A DNA stretch of 28,610 nucleotides from JAFLCM01 sp964510955 (lineage in GTDB: Bacteria > Planctomycetota > Phycisphaerae > Phycisphaerales > UBA1924), in contig CAZEDW010000052.1 of the NCBI GenBank assembly GCA_964510955.1, forward strand, positions 1 to 28,610. Direction: 5' to 3'. The notes below the pieces were generated by a model that was not told where the DNA came from, did no database searches, and saw only the letters and a list, made by a program, of their open reading frames with translations. Positions 7,505 through 15,393 of this stretch are shown in pieces. Each line of letters opens with the position of its first letter. The stretch's first letter is position 1. A program made the translations under genes and the position numbers.

Positions 7505-8005
7505 ATGAAGTCTCCCGCCCGCCAACGCCCCTTCCGCCTGCAGCCGAACCTCACGTCGCTGATCGACGTGGTGTTCCTGCTCTTGGTGTTCTTCCTGCTG
7601 GCGACGCAACTGGTGCAGGAAGCCCGAGTGGAGATGACGCTGCCGTCGATCGAGGAGCGTCAGTCGGGAGAGTTGCCGCACGACGCGCGGGTGATCGTCA
7701 ACGTGGTTCCGCCGGGCCTGGTTGCGGAGACCGGCGGGGCGTATCGGGTGGACAACGATGTGTTCTCCGGCGACGCCGACGGGATCGCGGGGCTGTCGCG
7801 GGTGCTGCGCCAGGCCCATGACAAGAACCCGAAGCTGCGCGTGCTGCTGCGGGCGGCGCGGGACGAGCATTACGAGCGAGTGCACCCGGCGATGCAGGCG
7901 GTGACGCTGGCGGGGGTGAACGGCGTCGACCTGGTCACGGTGCCGCCCGGCGATGAGCTGGAGCGGGCCCTGAGGTCCAGCTCGTCGGGGGAGGCGCCTC
8001 GATGA
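7505..8005 (+). CDS. ExbD/TolR-type protein, first copy
   Basis: A 166-residue protein with a short cytoplasmic N-terminus, one membrane helix (about 17-36) and a periplasmic domain. Helix residue Asp21, in LTSLIDVVFLLLVFFLL, corresponds to the proton-carrying Asp of ExbD/TolR. The periplasmic part has the usual ADDxxxxY-like alternation of strands and helices and ends in a short Ser-rich tail. It would pair with the ExbB-like protein encoded just upstream. Its end overlaps the start of the second ExbD-like gene by 4 bp (ATGA). Confidence 0.88.
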   Translation: MKSPARQRPFRLQPNLTSLIDVVFLLLVFFLLATQLVQEARVEMTLPSIEERQSGELPHDARVIVNVVPPGLVAETGGAYRVDNDVFSGDADGIAGLSRVLRQAHDKNPKLRVLLRAARDEHYERVHPAMQAVTLAGVNGVDLVTVPPGDELERALRSSSSGEAPR

Positions 8006-8607
8006 GCGCCGAGATGCACGACGGGGCGCGCGGCTTTGACCTGTCACAACTGGTGATGGGCGACGATCCGCTGGTGACCGACCCGGACGAGCTGCCGCCG
8101 CGCCGGAAACTGCACCGGCCCGAGCCGGCGCCGATGGTGCTGAATATCGTGTCGATGATCGACGTGATCTTCCTGCTGATGACCTACTTCCTGCTGACGG
8201 CGAAGTTCACGACTCGGGAGGAGAGCTTCCAGGTGAGCGTCCCCGAGCGGCTGGAAGGCTCGGCGAGCCCCCCCGGAGTGCCGCCGGCGGACCCGTTCGA
8301 GCTGCCGAAATCGCCGGTGACCCTGAGCGTGGTGAGCAAGGGTGACGGGGCGGGCGAGTTCGCGGTGTTCTCTGATTCACCGGCCATCGCGGGGAGCGGG
8401 CCGATCACGGACTATGAGGGGCTGTTCCAGCGCGCGGGATCGGCGCGGGACAGGGTGCTGGCGGTCGATCAGCGGTTTGTCATCCGGCCCGCGGCCGACA
8501 CGCGTTGGGAGCATGCGCTGGGAGTGCTCAACGCGCTCAAGCGGGCGGGGTTCAACAATGTTCGGTTTGCGAACCCCGGGCGAGTCGCGGGGAGCACGGG
8601 GGGATGA
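8002..8607 (+). CDS. ExbD/TolR-type protein, second copy
   Basis: A 201-residue ExbD-like protein, longer than the first copy. It has a 45-residue cytoplasmic N-terminus (acidic, then basic PPRRKLHRP), a membrane helix at about 46-66 with the key Asp54 in NIVSMIDVIFLLMTYFLL, and a periplasmic domain. Two consecutive exbD genes suggest a heterodimer inside one ExbB pentamer. The extended N-terminus could mediate cytoplasmic contacts. The ATG at 8002 overlaps the previous stop; the next gene's possible first ATG (8604) overlaps this stop. Confidence 0.87.
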   Translation: MSAEMHDGARGFDLSQLVMGDDPLVTDPDELPPRRKLHRPEPAPMVLNIVSMIDVIFLLMTYFLLTAKFTTREESFQVSVPERLEGSASPPGVPPADPFELPKSPVTLSVVSKGDGAGEFAVFSDSPAIAGSGPITDYEGLFQRAGSARDRVLAVDQRFVIRPAADTRWEHALGVLNALKRAGFNNVRFANPGRVAGSTGG

Positions 8608-8687
8608 GCCAGGAGATCATGACGATTCTGATCGGCACAACCCCGGAGAATCGAGATGTGCCCGCCGCGATCGTCTGCGGAGGAGCC

Positions 8688-11183
8688 ATGCGTTGCGCCT
8701 CCGGGCGCCGGCGCGTCCGGCAACCGCCGGATTCCCCTGTCAGGTGGTTGAGATTCGCGAGGCTCGTGCTGCTCTGCGGTGTTCTTGGGATCGGAGCGGG
8801 TGGGCCGTGTGCGCTGGCGCAGCCGCGCGAGGATGGCGCGAATCCCGGCAGCAAGACGCCGGCGGCGCTCTCCCTGCAATCACCGCGCCCGTTGACGCCC
8901 CCACCGCTGTCGCCCGAGGAGCGGTTCGCGGGACGTGCGCCGGATTTGTCGGTGGCTCTGGAACAGGCGGATGAGATTGAGCGCTGGCTTGACTGGGCCG
9001 GACTGGGCGGCTCAGCGCGGGCCACGCTGTACGGGTTGCCGGCGCCGGCGGATAAGGCGGCCATTGAACTGGCGTGCCGAAGCATCCTGTCGCTGGCGCA
9101 GTCCAGCGCGCGGGGAATCGACGCGGGGATCAAGGCCCACGACGAGAACGACGCCCAAACGAAGCCGGAGGATGAGGAGCGGATCAACCGGGCCATTCAC
9201 GCGCGCACGGTCCGGCTGCCGCTGCGGGTCGCGCGGGCGACCTTGATGTCAGCGGCGATCGAGTCTGATGCGGCGCGCCGGGCCCAACTGATCGAAAAGG
9301 CGCGGAAGCTGGCGGAGGGGGCCGAGCCGGTCTCGCCGTGGGCGGACGTGGAGCGGTCGCTGCTGCGAGCGCTCGCTGCGATTGCGACGGGGGGGGAGAA
9401 CGCCGGAGCCGAGGCGCAGAGGTATCTCAGTGCGGCGGCGAAGTCGGTGGAGGAGTCGGGCGATCCGGGGGCGCTGGGCGAGCTCTTCGGGCTGGAGCGC
9501 GAGCTCGCGGGGTTGCTGGCACTTGCGAAACGCTCGGGCGTGTCGGCCGCCCTCAGCGCGGTGACCGTCGACACGCCCGGAAGCCCCACGGGCGGTGCGG
9601 GCGAAGCACGTCGGCGAGCGCTGGCGGAACTCCGCCTGCGCCTTGTCTGCGGGGCGTTGCCGGTGTCGCAGGCTCCGGAGCAGGCGCTCAGCGGGTTCCA
9701 GGGGCTGGCGCTGGCGGGCGGCCCCGCCGGGTCGATCGACGCGGCGTGGGCACGGCTGTACGCGATCCTCCGCGCCGGACCGGCGCCGCGGGGCGGGACG
9801 GTGCAGAGCGCGATGCTTGCGCTGGCGCGGCTCGACGATGGACAGACCGACGGTGCGCCGGCGGAGGCCGTGGCGGCGGTGAGCGCGCTAGCCAAGGGTG
9901 ATCCATGGGTGGATGCCCTGGCGCTGGCGCTGCTTGATCGGGAGCCCCGCGGCGTCGAGTCGCGCCGGGCATTGGCGCAGGCGGGGCTGGCGCTCAGCGA
10001 GCGGACTTCAGGACGGGCGGCCCGGGTCGGCGTGCTTTCGCGCGTCCGCACGCTGCTGGGGCCGCTGGGTCCGCGCGGCGACAGCGAGCTCAAGAGGTCG
10101 GTCTTTGAGGCCTTGCGCGAGGCGGGAGACCCGGCCCGCGTGCAAGGGCCCGGCGGCGCGTGGGGGGAGAAAGAGGTGCTGGAGGCGATGGCGGAGCAAG
10201 CCGCGCCGCAGGACGCCGCCGCGCTGCTGGTTCGCGCCGATGCGCTGGCGGACGCGGATCATCCCGCGTGCGTGGCGTGCTGGTGGCGTTCCCTGGACGT
10301 GCAGCTGCGCGTCGCGCCGCGCACCGGCGACGCCGAGCGGAACATCGTGGCCACCGCGGAGAAGCTCAAGACCGCCTGGGATGCGTGGATGCACAACACC
10401 AGGCACCACGAATGGCAAGCGGACCCGGCAGTGCGAGAGGTGGTCGAATCAGCGCTTTGGGACTCGATGCTGCAACTGGACGGTGTTGAGCGCACCCTCG
10501 CCGCCCACGAGAATCTGCTCGGCAACCGCACGTGGACGCCCATCGGCCGTGATCTCCTGGTGTTGTCGGCGACAGCACGAAACGCCGAAGCATCGCAACA
10601 TCTGCATGAGGCTCTCGGCAAACTCGATGACGCGGCGTTCGCGGAGTGGGGCTCGCGGTTGTGCGACCGTGCCTGGGCGGTGCTGCTGCCGCAGGCTGTG
10701 GAGTTCACGGACGCCCGCGTTCCTCCGGCGGTCGAGTCCGCGGCGGCGACGCTCGGTGTGCTGAGCGGAGTGCTGGAGCGGTTCCCGGAAGCATCCCGCG
10801 CGGCGGCGTCGGAGCGGTGCGCGTGGGGGCTTCTTTGGGCGGGGAAGGCGGTAGACGCCGCGCCGCTGTTCGAGCGGGCGATCGGCGGGTCGGGTCGGCG
10901 GATCGACCTGGTGCGCGGGCTTGCGGAATCGAAGTTGCGGACCGGCGACGACGCCGGCGCGTTCGGACTGTTCCGAGAGATCACCACGGCGGCCCAGCCG
11001 GGGGGGGATCACGCCCGGGACTACTTCCACGCGTGGGCCCGGATGCTCGAAATCCTGAAGCGCCAGAACACCGACGGGACACGCGGAGAGTTGATCTCGC
11101 GCGAGGTGAACCGTCTGAGGTTGCTGGAGCCGGCCAGGTTTTGCCCGACGTGCGCTGAACGGATCGAGGCGGCGGCGAGGTAG
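8688..11183 (+). CDS. Large secreted alpha-helical (TPR-like) protein of the Exb cluster
   Basis: An 831-residue protein with a Sec signal peptide (hydrophobic core LVLLCGVLGIGAGG, then ALAQ) and a long Ala/Leu/Arg/Glu-rich helical body, which resembles TPR or related helical-repeat proteins without a clean consensus. The C-terminus carries CPTCAERIEAAAR, a CxxC that could bind metal or form a disulfide. The start at 8688 is chosen because GGAGGA sits about 5 bp upstream and the signal peptide then begins the protein; an ATG at 8604 overlapping the previous stop would place 28 extra residues before it. Position after exbB/exbD genes suggests a periplasmic partner of the PMF-driven complex, as in other planctomycete-like clusters. 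The function is not known. Confidence 0.75.
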   Translation: MRCASGRRRVRQPPDSPVRWLRFARLVLLCGVLGIGAGGPCALAQPREDGANPGSKTPAALSLQSPRPLTPPPLSPEERFAGRAPDLSVALEQADEIERWLDWAGLGGSARATLYGLPAPADKAAIELACRSILSLAQSSARGIDAGIKAHDENDAQTKPEDEERINRAIHARTVRLPLRVARATLMSAAIESDAARRAQLIEKARKLAEGAEPVSPWADVERSLLRALAAIATGGENAGAEAQRYLSAAAKSVEESGDPGALGELFGLERELAGLLALAKRSGVSAALSAVTVDTPGSPTGGAGEARRRALAELRLRLVCGALPVSQAPEQALSGFQGLALAGGPAGSIDAAWARLYAILRAGPAPRGGTVQSAMLALARLDDGQTDGAPAEAVAAVSALAKGDPWVDALALALLDREPRGVESRRALAQAGLALSERTSGRAARVGVLSRVRTLLGPLGPRGDSELKRSVFEALREAGDPARVQGPGGAWGEKEVLEAMAEQAAPQDAAALLVRADALADADHPACVACWWRSLDVQLRVAPRTGDAERNIVATAEKLKTAWDAWMHNTRHHEWQADPAVREVVESALWDSMLQLDGVERTLAAHENLLGNRTWTPIGRDLLVLSATARNAEASQHLHEALGKLDDAAFAEWGSRLCDRAWAVLLPQAVEFTDARVPPAVESAAATLGVLSGVLERFPEASRAAASERCAWGLLWAGKAVDAAPLFERAIGGSGRRIDLVRGLAESKLRTGDDAGAFGLFREITTAAQPGGDHARDYFHAWARMLEILKRQNTDGTRGELISREVNRLRLLEPARFCPTCAERIEAAAR

Positions 11184-11186
11184 GGC

Positions 11187-11200
11187 CCCGCTGTAGCGGG
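11187..11200 (+). terminator. Hairpin right after the Exb-cluster stop
   Basis: CCCGC (11187-11191) pairs with GCGGG (11196-11200) around TGTA, starting four bases after the TAG stop. There is no T-run, so it is not a classical terminator. It may protect the transcript end or be incidental in this GC-rich DNA. Confidence 0.25.
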
Positions 11201-11287
11201 TCGGGCTGAAACACCTGGGGGGAGTGAGGCACCTAAGATGGCTGGCCGTCCGCGGTGTGCGCACGGGCCTCTTGGAGCCAATCAACT

Positions 11288-12085
11288 ATGCCGGCACCCG
11301 CCGCCACAATGCCCGACGTTCAAGCGTTTGCCGACAACCGCCGGGTGGCGATTGACAAGGTCGGCGTGAAGGGGGTGAAATACCCTATCACCCTCCGAAC
11401 CAAGGAGGGCGGCACGCAGACGACGGTTGCGTCGATCAATATGTACGTCTCCCTTCCCCACCACAAGAAGGGCACGCACATGAGCCGGTTCCTGGAGGTG
11501 CTCAACGAATACGCCCGACCGCTGACGCCGGCGTGCATCGGGGTGGTGGCTCGCGAGATCAAGAGCAGGCTGGAGGCCGAGGAAGCCCACCTGGAAATCG
11601 CCTTCCCGTACTTCATCGAGAAGAAGGCGCCCGTCACGGGGTCGCCGGGGCTGATGGATTATCAGGTCACGTTCACGGCGACCGCCAACGGCACGACCGA
11701 CTTCGTGATGGGCGTCAAGGCCCCCGCGGCGAGCCTGTGCCCGTGCTCAAAGGAGATCTCGCGGTACGGCGCCCATAACCAGCGGTGCGAGATCGAGGCC
11801 AAGGTGCGGTTCGACGGGGACATGTGGATCGAGGACCTCGTCGCGCTCCTGGAGAGCGCGGCGTCAAGCCCGGTGTACGCCGTGCTGAAGCGACCCGACG
11901 AGAAGTTCGTGACAGAGGCGGCGTTTGACAATCCCAAGTTTGTGGAAGACATCGTGCGCGACCTGGCCGTCGCGCTGGAGCGTGAGCCGCAGATCCGGCA
12001 GTTCACGATCGCCAGCGAGAACTTCGAGTCGATCCACAACCACAACGCGTACGCCCAGATCACCCGCGACCTGCGCCGCGCCTAG
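11288..12085 (+). CDS. folE2: GTP cyclohydrolase FolE2 (type IB)
   Basis: A 265-residue protein matching the FolE2/COG1469 family, which turns GTP into 7,8-dihydroneopterin triphosphate for folate (or queuosine) synthesis and can work with metals other than zinc. Family motifs are clear: SLPHHKKGTHMSRFLE (about 55-70), AFPYFIEKKAPVTG, and the metal-site region LCPCSKEISRYGAHNQR with Cys151 and Cys153 and His163. The ATG at 11288 (MPAPAATMPDVQ) is preferred over an upstream GTG at 11255. No other folate gene is adjacent. The small zinc-ribbon gene follows 30 bp downstream. Confidence 0.95.
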   Translation: MPAPAATMPDVQAFADNRRVAIDKVGVKGVKYPITLRTKEGGTQTTVASINMYVSLPHHKKGTHMSRFLEVLNEYARPLTPACIGVVAREIKSRLEAEEAHLEIAFPYFIEKKAPVTGSPGLMDYQVTFTATANGTTDFVMGVKAPAASLCPCSKEISRYGAHNQRCEIEAKVRFDGDMWIEDLVALLESAASSPVYAVLKRPDEKFVTEAAFDNPKFVEDIVRDLAVALEREPQIRQFTIASENFESIHNHNAYAQITRDLRRA

Positions 12086-12115
12086 ACGCGGCGGCGCCCC
12101 CGGCGAGCCACACCC

Positions 12116-12382
12116 ATGCCCTGCGGATGCGGACCCAAGTGCTGCCAGAACTTCGATGACGACAAGGAAGGCGTGTCGGACGCCGACCTGGCGCGGTTCG
12201 GCGAGGACGATATTGCCTGCCCGTCGTGCGGGGCCTCGGTGTATCACGACGCGGTGATGTGCTCCAAATGCGGGCACGCGATGACCGATGACTCGGTGAT
12301 GCCGGGGAAGAAGTGGCTTCCCATCACGGCCGGTGTCCTGCTGGCGGGCCTGCTGGCGTTCGCTCTGATGAACGTGCTGTAA
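12116..12382 (+). CDS. Small zinc-ribbon membrane protein
   Basis: An 88-residue protein. The N-terminus is Cys-rich (MPCGCGPKCCQNF). A zinc ribbon CPSCGASVYHDAVMCSKCG (about 39-57) follows, and then a single C-terminal membrane helix (about 70-87, ITAGVLLAGLLAFALMNVL). The ribbon would face the cytoplasm if the helix is a C-tail anchor. No specific family is recognised. Its TAA stop overlaps the rsgA ATG (TAATG at 12380-12384), so the two are translationally coupled. Confidence 0.75.
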   Translation: MPCGCGPKCCQNFDDDKEGVSDADLARFGEDDIACPSCGASVYHDAVMCSKCGHAMTDDSVMPGKKWLPITAGVLLAGLLAFALMNVL

Positions 12383-13299
12383 TGGTTGAGCCGGGCGCTT
12401 CACATGGCCTGCGCGGCGTGATCCGCTGGACGGTGCCGGGGCACGCGCGGGTGCTGCTGGACAGTGGCGAAGAGATCGACGCGGTGCTGCCACGCCGGGT
12501 GTGCCCGGAATCGGACCCCGAAAGCCCGGTGGTGGTGGGCGACCGGGCGGTGGTGATGACCACGCCGGAGGGGCCGGTGGTGGAGCGGGTCACCGGGCGC
12601 ACCACGACGCTCGCGCGGCGGGCGGCGGGCCACAAGCCGCGCCGGCAGGTTCTGGCAGCCAACGCGGAGCAACTGGTGTGCGTGTTCGCCGCCGCCGAGC
12701 CGGAGCCGCGCTGGGGGATGCTGGACCGGTACCTGATCATCGGCGAGTCGGCGGGGATCAGGCCGGTGGTGTGCATCACCAAGAGCGAGTTGCTGACCGA
12801 CGCGGTGCGGGGCGCGATCGATCTGTACCGGGGGCTGGGATACCGGGTGCTCACGGTCAGCGCCCGCAACGGTGAAGGGGTGGACACGGTGCGCGACGCC
12901 GTGCGAAGTCGCCGCACGGTGATCGCCGGCAAGAGCGGCGTGGGCAAGAGCACGCTGCTCAATGCGCTGGTCCCCGGGGCGTCGCAGGTGATCTCCGACG
13001 TCGGCGCTCAGACGGGCAAGGGTCGGCACACAACGACGCTCGCCGTGCTCTTCCCGGTTGCGGGCGGCGGTTGGCTGATCGACACGCCGGGGGTTCGCGA
13101 GATCGCTCCGTGGGGCATCGCCGCGGATGAGGCGTCGCACTGGTTTGTGGAGATGGCGCCGCTGCTGGGCGGGTGCAGGTTCGCCGGCTCGTGCTCGCAC
13201 ACGCATGAGACCGGGTGCGCGGTCAAGGCGGGCGTGGAGAGCGGCGCGGTTTCGCGGATGCGGTACGAGAGCTACCTGCGGGTGCTCGGCGCTGAGTAG
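12382..13299 (+). CDS. rsgA: Ribosome small-subunit biogenesis GTPase RsgA
   Basis: A 305-residue circularly permuted GTPase that helps the last steps of 30S maturation. It has an N-terminal OB-like domain (about 10-80), the G4-like TKSEL (133-137) ahead of G1 GKSGVGKST (183-191), a GRHTTT switch I with its conserved Thr, and G3 DTPG (234-237). The C-terminal zinc-binding region contains Cys265, Cys271, His273 and Cys279. Order G4-G1-G3 confirms the permutation. The ATG at 12382 overlaps the stop of the preceding gene; the longer frame back to 12313 lies inside that gene and is not used. Confidence 0.94.
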   Translation: MVEPGASHGLRGVIRWTVPGHARVLLDSGEEIDAVLPRRVCPESDPESPVVVGDRAVVMTTPEGPVVERVTGRTTTLARRAAGHKPRRQVLAANAEQLVCVFAAAEPEPRWGMLDRYLIIGESAGIRPVVCITKSELLTDAVRGAIDLYRGLGYRVLTVSARNGEGVDTVRDAVRSRRTVIAGKSGVGKSTLLNALVPGASQVISDVGAQTGKGRHTTTLAVLFPVAGGGWLIDTPGVREIAPWGIAADEASHWFVEMAPLLGGCRFAGSCSHTHETGCAVKAGVESGAVSRMRYESYLRVLGAE

Positions 13300-13321
13300 G
13301 GCGGACTACGTGCCGGCGCGG

Positions 13322-13768
13322 TCACTTTGACTTGGAGACCGGGAAGCCGGGCAAAGTGGCGGCGAAGTGAACCTCGCGCAGGAAGTAGCTCCAGCCGACG
13401 ACGAGCCCGAGCGTCGAACTGACAAACAGACCACCGATGAGCCAGCCGAGCGAAACCCCGATCATGACGTCGAGGAACAGCGCGATGATCACGGTGCACA
13501 GCAACAAGGCCGCGACGGTGCACGCCGTGATGGCGATGCTGACGAAGCGGCGGCGACGCTCGAGGGCGGCGAGCTCGGGGGCGTGGGCTTCCGCGGCCGC
13601 CGGATCATCTCGAGCCTCGGTGAGCTGCCTGGCCCGATCGACGATCCGGGCCAGCCGCCCCGTCATGACCGTGAGCATGCCCGCGACGCCCATCAGCAGG
13701 AACACCGGGGACAGTGAGAGCTGGATCGCCTGGGCGACATCCACGACGTTTCCTGCGTTGGTGTGCAT
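13322..13768 (-). CDS. DUF2721-type membrane protein
   Basis: A 148-residue protein with three hydrophobic segments: about 14-35 (IQLSLSPVFLLMGVAGMLTV), 77-100 and 105-125. A charged cytoplasmic helix (TGRLARIVDRARQLTEARD) with the family-typical RxxRIVDR pattern lies after the first. This matches the DUF2721 family of unknown function. The frame is open further upstream to 14191, but that part runs through a tRNA fragment and non-coding sequence, so the ATG at 13768 is used. The gene converges on rsgA, with only 22 bp between the two stops. Confidence 0.82.
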   Translation of the reverse strand: MHTNAGNVVDVAQAIQLSLSPVFLLMGVAGMLTVMTGRLARIVDRARQLTEARDDPAAAEAHAPELAALERRRRFVSIAITACTVAALLLCTVIIALFLDVMIGVSLGWLIGGLFVSSTLGLVVGWSYFLREVHFAATLPGFPVSKSK

Positions 13769-13913
13769 CGGTCGAGCGGAGCCTTGAGACCCGTCCAGGA
13801 CGATTTGACAGGCCCGGGTCCGGCTCCTGCGCCGCGGACCGATGGAATCAGCGACCGGCGCCGGGATGGGAAGCTGCAAGAAACGGGGTCCGGAGCGAGC
13901 CGGGGCTGGAAAG

Positions 13914-13938
13914 CGGAGAGGGGGGGATTCGAACCCCC
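13914..13938 (-). other. 3' fragment of a tRNA-Ser-like gene; likely att site of the element
   Basis: On the minus strand, GGGGG-TTCGAAT-CCCCC makes a perfect T-arm, followed by CCTCTCC and discriminator G, the acceptor 3' strand and base typical of bacterial serine tRNAs. No GGAGAGG partner, D-arm or anticodon arm can be found in the 90 nt upstream on that strand, where phage-type DNA begins. Host DNA lies on the 3' side. This is the arrangement left at the far end of an element inserted into the 3' end of a tRNA gene. The partner site is outside the window, so direct proof is missing. Confidence 0.6.
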
Positions 13939-14048
13939 CGTCTGCGTCCGTTCGGGGTCTGTTGACCCGGTGACCGCTCTGGGCGAGGCCCTCTTGGGCC
14001 TGGTCTTCAGCGCGGTCAACCGGGCGGTGCGCTCGCAGGAGCGAGCCC

Positions 14049-14270
14049 ATGCACCAGCGCAGCCGCACGCCTGACCCGTCCCTCAACGGCCGGGTCGTCC
14101 GCCACGACGCCCACAACCAGCGCGCCCAGCCCCCGCTCGTGATGGGCGGCCAGGGCCACGAGCCCGCCGGCGACGTCCAGTTCTGGGTCATCGCCGGGCT
14201 TGTGCTTGCCCTGACCGTCTACGCCGCCCTGGCCCTGGCCCTGGCCGTGGTCCGCTCGGTTTCCCCCTGA
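14049..14270 (+). CDS. Small membrane protein at the element's left end
   Basis: A 73-residue protein: a polar, basic first half followed by one hydrophobic helix (about 45-69, FWVIAGLVLALTVYAALALALAVV). An AGGAG sequence lies 9 bp before the ATG, with the same spacing and context as the next gene's site, which supports it being translated. No family is recognised. It is the first gene inside the proposed element. A holin-like or envelope role is possible but cannot be told from one helix. Confidence 0.55.
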   Translation: MHQRSRTPDPSLNGRVVRHDAHNQRAQPPLVMGGQGHEPAGDVQFWVIAGLVLALTVYAALALALAVVRSVSP

Positions 14271-14400
14271 TCTCTCTCTCCTCCGCGCGACCCCCGTCCA
14301 ACGACGCGGGCCGCGTTTGTGGTGCGTGAACGGGCGGCGACGGCCCGGTCTTCACCAGCCCACTCCCCCCCTTTTTCCAGTCGCAGCAGGAGCATGAGCC

Positions 14401-15354
14401 ATGTTGACCGAGGAACAACTGCAACGTCGGCGCGGGTACCTGACCGCCAGCGACGTGAGCGCGGTGCTGGGCGAGAACCCGCACAAGACCGCCTGGGACG
14501 TGTGGGTCGAGAAGACCAGCGAGGTCGAGCCGTCCGAGGCCGGCGAGGCCGCCGAGATCGGCAACGACCTGGAGGACGCGATGCTCAACTGGGGCGCGCG
14601 GCAGGTCGGGATCGACCCGGCGAGCATCGAGCGGCAGGTGTGGTTCGTGTCGCCCCGGGGCGTGATCGCCGCGACCATGGACGGCGTCGCCCGGCGCGGC
14701 GGCAAGCGCATCATCGACCCCACCACGGGGTTCGAGGCCAAGACCACCAGCATCGACGGCGAGCAGTGGGGCGAGGCGGGCACGGACCTGGTGCCGTTCA
14801 AGGTGCTGTTCCAGTGCGCGGCCCAGATGATCGCCTGCCCGACGCTGCAGCGCGTGCACGTGCCGGCGCTTCTGGCGGGCTTCCGGCTGGAGCGCCGGCT
14901 CTACACCATCCACCGCGACGACGAGCTCCTGGAGAGCGTCGAGAGCCGCTGCCGCGAGTGGTGGCAGCGGTACGTGGTGGGCCGCGAGCAGCCCCCGCAG
15001 GACGCCGGCGGCCCGTCGATGGACGTGCTGAAGCGCGTGAAGCGCGTGCCGGCCAAGAGCGTGGCCCTGCCCGCCGAGCTGGTGGCCCGGTGGCGCCAGG
15101 CCGAGGACGCGCTGAAGGCGGCGGCGGACCTGCAGGAGCAGGCCAAGGCGGCCGTGATCGCGGCCCTGGGCGACGCCGAGGGCGGCGAGTGCCCGCTGGG
15201 CAAGGTGTCGTTCATGCAGCAGACGCGCAAGGGCCTGGACGCCGAGGCGCTCAAGGCCGAGCAGCCCGACGTGTTCGAGAGGTACTACCGGCCCGGCAAG
15301 CCCTTCCGCGTGTGCCGCTTCACCGCGGCCAGGGCGGCCAAGGCCGTGGCGTGA
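14401..15354 (+). CDS. YqaJ-family (lambda exonuclease-type) recombination nuclease
   Basis: A 317-residue protein whose first 200 residues match the YqaJ/lambda-exonuclease PD-(D/E)XK fold. LTASDVSAVLGENP (14-27) is the typical opening; IGNDLEDAM carries the early Glu58, MDGV gives Asp94, FEAKTT gives the E-x-K pair (Glu112, Lys114), and a Gln-containing helix follows (FQCAAQMIA, 137-145). These residues degrade one strand of duplex ends to expose 3' single strands. The C-terminal 100 residues are helical and may contact the annealing partner. The ERF-like gene follows 39 bp downstream, making a standard phage exonuclease/annealase pair. AGGAG lies upstream of the ATG. Confidence 0.9.
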   Translation: MLTEEQLQRRRGYLTASDVSAVLGENPHKTAWDVWVEKTSEVEPSEAGEAAEIGNDLEDAMLNWGARQVGIDPASIERQVWFVSPRGVIAATMDGVARRGGKRIIDPTTGFEAKTTSIDGEQWGEAGTDLVPFKVLFQCAAQMIACPTLQRVHVPALLAGFRLERRLYTIHRDDELLESVESRCREWWQRYVVGREQPPQDAGGPSMDVLKRVKRVPAKSVALPAELVARWRQAEDALKAAADLQEQAKAAVIAALGDAEGGECPLGKVSFMQQTRKGLDAEALKAEQPDVFERYYRPGKPFRVCRFTAARAAKAVA

Positions 15355-15393
15355 TCAGTTCAAACCCCACCCCCAACCACAAGGAACGAAGCC

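Noticed and set aside
8604..8687. Earlier ATG for the 831-aa protein, overlapping the exbD stop
   Set aside because: It is possible by coupling, but it would put 28 residues ahead of a clear signal peptide, and GGAGGA stands directly before the ATG at 8688.
13986..14001. Hairpin AGGCCC-TCTT-GGGCCT as a terminator
   Set aside because: The 6-bp stem is perfect but has no T-run on either side and no gene ends there; in this GC range such stems occur by chance.
13914..14005. Complete tRNA-Ser on the minus strand
   Set aside because: I looked for the 5' acceptor GGAGAGG, a D-arm and an anticodon stem with a U33-containing loop over the 90 nt upstream and found none; only the 3' part is present.
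13769..14191. N-terminal extension of the DUF2721-type gene
   Set aside because: The frame stays open but runs through the tRNA-Ser fragment and has no membrane or family features; the ATG at 13768 matches the family start.
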